From NCBI GenBank assembly GCA_900073065.1, contig FJOG01000019.1, positions 1,192,391 through 1,256,390 of the forward strand: a stretch of DNA of 64,000 nt. Reading direction: 5' to 3'. This document shows, one piece after another, positions 56,591-64,000 of the stretch (position 1 is the first letter of the stretch; the number at the start of each line of letters is the position of its first letter). The translations under genes and the position numbers were made by a program. A model generated the notes under the pieces. That model was not told the origin of the DNA. It did no database searches and saw only the letters and a list, made by a program, of their open reading frames with translations. This stretch comes from Phialocephala subalpina (taxonomy: Eukaryota; Ascomycota; Leotiomycetes; Helotiales; Mollisiaceae).

Positions 56591-56676
56591 CAATGTGGCG
56601 CAGCGGAAGCGCGCGTATGTCCATCCAGGCCCATACTCTTGAATGGAGAATTAATACCAAAATAGCGGGCTCATAC
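56588..56676 (+). other. Initiator-tRNA-like 5' half with an interruption (tRNA fragment)
   Basis: TGGCGCAGCGGAAGCGCGC at 56596-56614 reproduces the D-arm/A-box of eukaryotic initiator tRNA-Met and is preceded by AGCAATG where an acceptor strand would lie. After 51 unrelated bases the anticodon-arm word CGGGCTCATA follows at 56666-56675. The T-arm, B-box and a matching 3' acceptor strand are not found. The interruption lies before the anticodon stem, not at the standard tRNA intron position, so this is probably a non-functional relic or tRNA-derived repeat. Confidence 0.4.
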
Positions 56677-57090
56677 CAAAGAAGCTAGTCTTCAAAAGGA
56701 ACCCGGGTAAGCTTCCAGACACGGGTATAACGTTGTCTCGTCCTAATAATTGTTCAGAGGTCCCTGGATCGAAAGTAAGTGTCCCTAGAAAGTTCATCAT
56801 CCTTTCTCTGTTCTTTTCAGACATCCGCAAATAAATGACTAACAGCCCATTAGCTAGGCATTGCTAGCCAATCAAATCTTTTTTTTGTGTCAATTTTCGC
56901 TGCATTCATCTTTTTCATATCTCATTGGTGGCGAGGAAGCCTATTCCGAGCAGTCCCTCGTCCATAGCATCGCCATAGCCCTCCTGCTAAGAAGCCGCAC
57001 ATCACAAATCGCAATTCCACAAATATATCCTGTTGCATTGTTTACAAGCTCTTCGCTTTTTTTTTCTTCATCTTTTGCAGTTGCCCTTAG

Positions 57091-57243
57091 TCTGTTAAAG
57101 CATATGTAGCAAGGAGTCGACTCCAGAGATCTCGACGTGCGGAAGATCTTGGAAAGCGAGACTTCGAAGAGCTTGAGGTTCGCAAGACCGAGCCAAAGAA
57201 AAAGAAGGGAGAAATGTCGGCAAATACCATGTCTTGTACATGA
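57091..57243 (+). other. Possible terminal-exon relic, Lys/Glu-rich
   Basis: After pyrimidine-rich DNA and possible acceptors (TTTGCAG at 57080, CCCTTAG at 57090) an open frame reads SRRAEDLGKRDFEELEVRKT, then KKKKGEMSANTMSCT before TGA. Upstream (56861-57109) another frame is hydrophobic. Together they could be the end of a membrane protein gene, but no complete model can be built. Confidence 0.2.
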
Positions 57244-60200
57244 GAGGTGAAGGGTTGGGGGGAGGGGGAAGGAAGGGGTGGCGAGAAGGAGGAGGTGGCT
57301 TGGTCGTTGCTAAGACGCGCTGTCCCTTTTTGGTTCCTCTTCGTTAGTTTGATGTTTTCTCGACAAATTTTTCTTAATTATACCTTATAAAAACCGGAAG
57401 ACCGGATAATAGAGTACAAGGAACTCGAAAAGCGAACGGAAGCACGAAAAGGATGATGCACAAGAACTGCAAAGTGTATGAACTACTAGCAGCTCGATCG
57501 TCTCGAGTTTTTGCATTTGTGATTTGCGATTTCTCTGGAAAGCAGGGACATTGTGTGCGGTCGTGTATTTGGTCCATGCCATCCTTCTCTGCCACTCTAG
57601 ATTTCTGATATCTTAAAGTAGTCGAGCACGAGCTCGTAGATCACACCCTTGCGTAGGTGTCAGCTTGCGAAGATCACCGAAAAGGGCTTTGCATGTTCGC
57701 ACAGAGTCAAGCTTGTCGCAATAGTGATCTTGGTAGAAGTCACACATTGCGTTCGGAAGCATGGCTTGATCCTCCCTCAATGCTCGATCGTCCAACCAGC
57801 AGAAGTTGTTACTCCCTTGAGTTGTTTGACCCCACAAAAGTTATTCTACTGGCGCTGGAGACGACCTTCCTACCGCAGCGACCCCGTTGTATTGCCGAAC
57901 AAAACAGTGGGTTCACAGCAGGGCGCTACGCATGGGTTGGCAATCTTCAGCTTGGATCGATGATGCTTCAACATTAACCGAACTTGGATTGTGGAAACCT
58001 GCATTCGCGCAGTCCAACATCCAGGTATACCGTCTGGTTGGTAATTTGAAAGTGCTGGTCGCTAACCTTGTTACTGAGCAGCAGATTCCACGACATCTCG
58101 AGCCACCGAATCTAATTTCCAAAATGGCATCACCGATTGCAATAAACTTCCTAGCAAGATGGAGACGAAGCAAAACACGAGAAGTGTGGGGTTTGCATGT
58201 CAGCCCTGAGAAGTTTCGAACTCGAGAAGCCCTTCCTCATTTACGACACGAACCACACTCAGGTGCGAAGCAAAGAATACGAGGGTATGGTAGAGATAAC
58301 TCTCTGGCAGTTCTAGCTCTAACATACAAGGAAGGGTAGTGCATCGGGGGTTTTATCCTGTTGGGGTCGTGCCTCAAGTCCCGACAAAGGGAAAATGGTG
58401 ATGGTATCATTGATGAGACCGTTGTCAAACTTGGCTGGGACTTTGAGTTACAACATAGTCGTTAAGCTCATAGTTACTTTCTGATGCATATCTCCGCTTC
58501 AAGTGCCATTCCTGAGGATCTTTTGCAAGAAATCTATGGTTTTCTGTATTCGGATTTGGAACAGACGGGGCTTTGGGAGGAAGGGTTATGTTGAGGTTCT
58601 CCCTCATCTGGCAATCCTTATGGAGTCTCCCATTTTAGGGCAGCCAAGAATCTGTCCGGGCAAGAATAGGAATGATTTATATGCCGGTACATATGCAAGA
58701 GAGCCGGCCAGACGATGTCTATTGTCGCTACCATTGTGTGCCTTGCCCAAAGTTTCGAAGCTATTCGTTATACCCTGCTAGATCTATACAGGCCAACCAT
58801 GTCTAGCGGGCATTGCACTCTCCTACAACCGGCCAAACATAGAAGACGTTCCCTTCCACTAACGGCTTACCTCGAAGACCAGTCTATTCCGAATGGCAGC
58901 CATAGGACCAGAGGGGAGGCAGGGAAAGCGGCCATCGCCAGTAACATAGCGCACTGATGCAAGCTTCTCCCGTACACTTTCCTATTGGCGGTTAGATTTG
59001 AGAGGGAAAAGAGACTCGAGACTGTCGCGTCGTGTACCCCCTCCAGAATTATCTGCCTCGACCATCCACCGAGAGCTTTTTCCACTGCCCTCCGGCATCC
59101 CGTTTTCATACAATCAATGGATGTTGGCAAACTTCGCATCGAGATAGTTCCGGATGACGGAGGGCCGTGGTGCTGTTGTACGCGCTTCCATCTCCATTCA
59201 ATCTCCTCGACAGCCTTGACTTCTTCCACTTCTTTACAGATATTTCCTAGATCGGCATGTCAGAATCTGTAGATAAATGGTAAAAGAGTAAGTTCAACGT
59301 ACGCAATTAGCACTAACCTCTGGCTCCTTGAGTCGTTTCTACCTCAAAGGTTTCACTATGCCTAGGTAACCATTTTTATGGTAACTGACCTACCGGTACT
59401 TTGAGCCCCCCGGTTTTCTCCCTTGAACCATGCAACTAATTAAACCAGGCCACGAACAAAGGGTTGGGGGCACGATTACTCATGTTGGCTATTTCAGCCA
59501 AGTGGAAGAAACTGGTGGGGCACCGGGGCTTTGCGGCGGATTACGTAATGCGTTCTTCGTAGATATCATCCTATGACCAGCGTGCATAAAGACCCAGCTC
59601 TTCCACCTTTCAACACACACATACACTCGGGTCCTTGTTATGTGTTTCACTGACCTCACACCCCTTCCCACACAGAAGATTCTCGGTCGACAAGTATGGT
59701 CTGTGGTTGTCAACGAGCCCCGAGTCTCTTCACAAAATGTCGGCATTCATGTACCGCTCTACCCAAGACTGAAAGGATTCTCGTCAGAGGCAGGCTGACA
59801 TATTGTCCAAAGGACACGTTCATCATCGAAGCTGCAGGCTGCCATGCCGTATGTTCTACATCGTAACCCGATTGGAAGTTTCAAGAATCGGATATTCGCA
59901 ATGAATCTGCCAGACTGTTAGCTCGGATGCTCGACCACGGCATTTAGTAACTGAATGGAATTGTCCAAGAAGAATTGGCTTCCTGCTTGTGGCCTGCCCC
60001 GCTCCAATCATACGCCCATCCCCGTCTTTTCTTTCAGAGACTTAATCCTCCATTGCCTGCCCGTTCGCCTCGAATCATACGGCCAAGATGCGTGCTACCG
60101 AGAGGGCCAACATCTCGTACCTCTGTCATTTAGCTTACAACCAATGCAGATGACATCGGGAAGAGGCGCTGAGGCGTCGAATGTTGAAAGACTGACGGAG

Positions 60201-61138
60201 ATTCGGCGTTTTCATCTTAATTTCGTCTTCCGTTCCGTCGAAGCAATTGCGACGATTGCATTTGTGTCCTGTCGATGGAAAAGGGTTCCATGGTCATTCG
60301 TGAGCAGGTCCTGCTTCCTCAATGGGTTCTCGATCGTCTAATGATTCTGACCTGCATTACAGTGGTAGTCCTCTTTTCTGGCAGGCTTGGAGGCCTACAC
60401 CGGACGCCTTGGTGTTCTCGCCAAACCCGTCTCCGAAATCGTCGCTAAATTATTCACTGTCCCAAAGAAAAAAAACCCCTTCTCCCTAATTTCCCTCCTA
60501 CGCGTTTCTCCTCAAATGGTAGCCGTGCTGGTCCATCTTCCATCCTCGACATCCCCAACCACCTTAGTACCTGAAGGCTCGTAAGAGATGGTACGACCGA
60601 GAGTTTGCACTTTCGTACAAAAAAGACTCCGATCTTCTGATCAAAGGCGTAAGCCGATGAGGACGTCCATTATATGGAGCCGAATCACACCTCTCTGACA
60701 ACCTCCGCAACCTTCGACAAGCACTCCTCGACTGCCGATCCGGACTTCCAATATGCTACAAGTTTAATTTCGTGGAATTTTGCGCGTCACTTGGCGATGT
60801 TCAATTGCATTAAAGATACTAAAGCCGGTAAGTTAAACCGACGATTTTCCTTTCATGGCGTTGGGCGGTTGCTGATGTCTGAAGTTCCTCGCACGTCGTT
60901 GCTTCCGCTTTGGGAAAGAGCGGGGTGACTTCCAACTTGAGTTCTGCGGCAAGAACGAAAAACGTTCGCACACGTCACTCTTCCACAAACCATTTTCCAA
61001 ATTTCCTGCATGGTGGTAAATTCTCGCGCAACGGAGGTGAAGACTGTCAAGACAGCCAGGAAACAGGTGAGGATCCTACAGCATGATTGAGACGTGTCTT
61101 GGATGCTAATGCCTTGCAGTCTTTCGTCGCCATGCAAG
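57244..61138. other. 3.9-kb gene-poor zone
   Basis: No intact gene was found. A G/A-rich stretch lies at 57245-57300. Several short ORFs on both strands overlap each other and lack family motifs. A cysteine-containing minus-strand frame at 57613-57837 (NNFCWLDDRALREDQ, CDFYQDHYCDK) and neighbouring broken frames to 58173 may be remains of a small protein gene. The last few hundred bases are the 5' flank of the zinc-cluster gene. Confidence 0.4.
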
Positions 61139-63824
61139 ATGGCTGGCTCGCACGCGAACATGGACATCATTGAAATCAGCGACAGTGATGACGAGCAAGC
61201 CAACACGCAGGCGAATGCCATCATGGTTAGTGATAGTCATGAGGAGCATACAGATACGAATGGTACCCCATCATCTATCAATTGAGTCCCAGGCCAAAGC
61301 TAACGGTCAAGCAGTCACAAACGACGCGTTGCAGCAAGCAGTATCCACACCGGCGGTAAATTCAGATGCGGAGAGCAGTGAAGATGAGGACCCCATCACA
61401 CTACATAGGAGACGCCGTCGACCTCTAGCACACGTGTCAGAAAACCTTGCAGCTTCCAACGACGTCTACCAGGATCTACACACACCGTCATCCAATGGCC
61501 TGCAATCCGCAGTCGCCGTGATTAATCATGCCCGAGAACCAGTAAATCCTCGACCAGCAGCTAAACGCGCTAAAGGCAATGGCAAGACCACAGCGAAAGG
61601 CACATATCCAGAGCCACGATCAGATGATGAGAGCTCAGATAAAGTGGAGCAAGAGCCAGTTGTCCCACGGAAGCAGGCCCGATCAGGACACCAGAAATCT
61701 AAATCAAGTGCCCCAGATCAGACACATAATGGACAAGGAAGCGAATCCGTCGCAGACGATGAGATTCTGAATTCCAATGAACGATCAAGTCCGGTCTTCG
61801 AAGTGGTCACAAATCCTACCAAGCTGGCTGAGCTTCACGCCGCGCACTCGAAATATTCGAACATGATGCCGGGGCAGACACTCAGTCTGGCGAAAGAGCG
61901 CGGATATATGTGCCTTAAGAATAAAGAGAACAAGAAATTCTCCACGGCTCACCATGTCTTGTCTAGATGGCTCGCACATTTCAATGTCGTTTTCTCTGAC
62001 TACGAGCGCGAGCTGCTCATGAAAGACCTTACGTTTCTCCAGGATATCGCGAAAGCAGCAGGAGCAAAATTCAAGCGCAAGCCTGGTAAACAGGAAGTGA
62101 TGGAATGGTTCATCGACAATCCTCGGCCGTTGGTGAAGGACCCTGGCCAAAACCCACCCGAATTCCAAAGGGCCTGTGAACGCTGTAGGCGGAAGAAGGA
62201 TAAATGCTCTCATGAAAAGCCATGTTCACAATGCAAGAAGCACAATGAAGAGTGCGTGCACCCTGAAGATGGTAGACACAAATTAAGGTCAGTATCTCGT
62301 CCTCGTATTACATCGCATTTATAGAAAGTTAGCTGACAGGACCTCACAGCTCTACACCCAAGCTGCCAGATGCTCCCAAACTGCCAGCTGCACCTAAGCT
62401 GTCAACAGCATCCGAGCTGTCAAGTGCACCCAAGCTAGTAAGTGCACTTGAGCTCTTGAAGGCGTCGAAGCTGCCAGAGCCTTCACAGATGCCAGACGTA
62501 TCCGAACCTCTAGTAAAGGCGACGTCTAGAGGAAAGGCGGTCCGCGACATGGCACGAGCATACTCGAGGACAACATGGCCAGCCTCACCGGTTTTATCAG
62601 GACAAGGTATGTACTTAGTCAATTTTCGTCGAGATCATACAACTAACAGTACGAAAGGTGAAAGATTGCCAAAGACAGACCCTAAAGTATTAGCGGCAGT
62701 GTCGAGCCTCCAAGTCAAATATGCAGGGCTAAGGCGTATGCAAATTACGGCACTAGCCCATCACAGAGGGTTTGAATTCTTCAGAGACGCCGATAATAAC
62801 CTGTTGGTTTCACAGGGGTTGGCCTATTAAGAGTATACTCTTGTTCTGATGTTGTTGCAAATAGGTGTAGATTCTAAGAGGTTGCAGGTGCAAGAGAGCC
62901 TTTATAGGCTTCTCCTACACTTGGTTGCCTAATCGGGTTAAGCCCGGTTAAGTTCTTATTCCCTTGTTCCGACATAACCCTTTGCCAAGAACAACAGAAG
63001 CATATACTCGATGGTTGGCGGAGTTTGACGTCATCTTTACGGAGGAAGAGAGGGAACTGTGGCCAATGACAATCGCAGAATTGAAGAATCTGGCACGAAA
63101 TCGAAATTCTGGCCTAGTCGATGAGCAGTCGCGCATCGGACTAATCAAATGGTTACTATCACACTCAGCCGCACCACCAAATCCTGCCCAAGTCGTCGCT
63201 AATTTATCGACCTCGGTTGATACAGAAGCTGTTGAGTACATATTCTGGCTGCCCCCACATTCGAACGACGACCTCGTAGCACTTGCGAAGAAAACCCAAC
63301 GCAAGATCCTCTTGGGAAATGCACGTGCGAAGTTCAAAGAAGGACCAAATTACTGGCTCCAAGGGGATCGGCGGGACATCCGCAGTGAAGTCCTTGAACT
63401 CGGCATCTGTGATTCGTCAGCTGAAGGATCGAGAGACGAGATAATCAACCTTCGACAGATTTATGATGCCCGCCGGGGGGTAATGCCAGTGGTGGACCCT
63501 CGCTCCTTCTCTCAATGGCATGGTCTATCACATCAAGCTCTTCAAAAGATTGCTGGCGACCATGGCTGGAAGGGTGGTCAGTTAACGAAAGAGGAGTTGA
63601 TTACTTGGCTTCTGGAGAACGTGGACAATGTGCAAGAACAATCTCTGGAGGATACCTTGGCCATTGTCCAATTCCTTGCGGAGGAAATTGAGAGTACTGT
63701 GCAGTCTACTCTCGACAAAAAGAGACTTGAAGATGCGATCAGTCGTACTGAGAAGTTCGTTGCTACTCCGAAGAACAAATTATCAGGGCCACCAGAAGCC
63801 ATGAGTCTGCTTCGTGATCTATAG
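61139..63824 (+). CDS. Nuclear protein with SIM-like motif, internal Zn2Cys6 cluster and repeated SAP/HeH-like blocks
   Basis: Exons 61139-61225, 61287-62287, 62350-62606, 62658-62802 and 62990-63824 join in phase to 774 residues. If the last intron is not used, the protein stops at 62830 with 505 residues. The N-terminus MDIIEISDSDDE is a classic SUMO-interaction motif with acidic flank. Block A (about 218-310) is KYSNMMPGQTLSLAKERGYM, LSRWLAHFNVVFSDYEREL, KQEVMEWFIDNP. The zinc cluster is ACERCRRKKDKC, then CSQCKKHNEEC, placed near residue 326, not at the start. A KLPAAPKL-type repeat follows. Block B is KYAGLRRMQITALAHHRGFE, continuing only in the next exon as YTRWLAEFDVIFTEEEREL and TIAELKNLARNRNSG. 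A third SAP-like unit is LQKIAGDHGWKGGQLTKEEL. DNA or chromatin binding is inferred; the family is not recognised. Confidence 0.62.
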
Positions 63825-64000
63825 GACGCAGCATTCAGCCATCTCATACTTCCGCTGTGAGATATCTCTGTGGTCCTCGAGCATTAGCAATATCACTGCA
63901 TAGGGTTCGACATGACATCAGGAAAATAGAAGGGGGTGATTGGTTCGCTAAGATCACGCATCATGATATGATGTATTCAAGCGCTAGAACTGCCGTGGCG
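63825..64000. other. 3' flank to the window edge
   Basis: Only 176 bp remain; nothing is supported. Confidence 0.4.

Noticed and set aside
56851..56875. CATTGCT downstream as 3' acceptor partner for the tRNA-like sequence
   Set aside because: It lies about 250 nt away with no T-arm before it, so pairing with AGCAATG is probably coincidence.
62964..63824. Separate gene starting at 62964
   Set aside because: The codon at 62964 is TTG, and no ATG precedes the conserved YTRWLAEF block; continuity of the duplicated block favours an internal exon.

Overview
The window reads as nuclear DNA of a filamentous ascomycete (Pezizomycotina; Leotiomycetes/Helotiales is my best guess, not proven). Reasons: dense protein genes on both strands, many short introns (about 45-70 nt) with GTAAGT-type donors, CTAAC-type branch sites and YAG acceptors, Zn2Cys6 regulators, an ABCC transporter, and conserved fungal housekeeping genes. 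No rRNA, CRISPR or bacterial-type operons were seen. Most gene models below were assembled by hand from exon reading frames, splice sites and intron phase.

Layout. 1-8 kb: N-terminus of a Ser-rich nuclear-type protein, a 10-exon AKR8 aldo/keto reductase (pyridoxal-reductase type), a coding relic, a HIT hydrolase, one doubtful small gene and an unrecognised multi-exon protein. 8-16 kb: an RNA-processing block with TRM11 (tRNA m2G methylation) divergent from RPP40 (RNase P/MRP), an ankyrin protein, the tRNA ligase TRL1 and a broken hemerythrin-like gene. 17-30 kb: a small conserved protein, a SUZ-domain protein, NAR1 (cytosolic Fe-S assembly), a small membrane protein with a damaged 5' intron, a probable mitochondrial protein, a second aldo/keto reductase, a Fyv6-family splicing protein, degenerate LRR-like repeats and a UBTD-type ubiquitin-like protein. 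31-36 kb: RPB12, GPN1/NPA3 and CWF19, all tied to RNA polymerase II or splicing. 38-48 kb: a Zn2Cys6 transcription factor, a GOR1-like D-2-hydroxyacid dehydrogenase, TRP4 (tryptophan synthesis) divergent from mitoribosomal uL10m, and a PI-PLC-X phosphodiesterase. 48.5-53.6 kb: an intact 11-exon, 1,451-residue ABCC transporter.

54-64 kb is different: gene-poor, with a repeat-rich ORF whose repeat copies lie in different frames, a 216-bp element with near-perfect terminal inverted repeats (MITE-like), an initiator-tRNA-like half sequence, scattered coding relics, and then a two-part nuclear protein. That protein combines a SUMO-interaction-like motif, an internally placed Zn2Cys6 cluster and duplicated SAP/HeH-like blocks. 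I think it is one gene running across what looks like a stop codon, and it is the best candidate here for something undescribed.

Functional themes: tRNA maturation (TRM11, RPP40, TRL1), Pol II assembly and splicing (RPB12, GPN1, CWF19, Fyv6), and redox metabolism (two AKRs, GOR1-like). This is ordinary eukaryotic gene order, not operons, although several divergent pairs share promoters of about 230-260 bp and two convergent pairs have stop codons only 14-15 bp apart.
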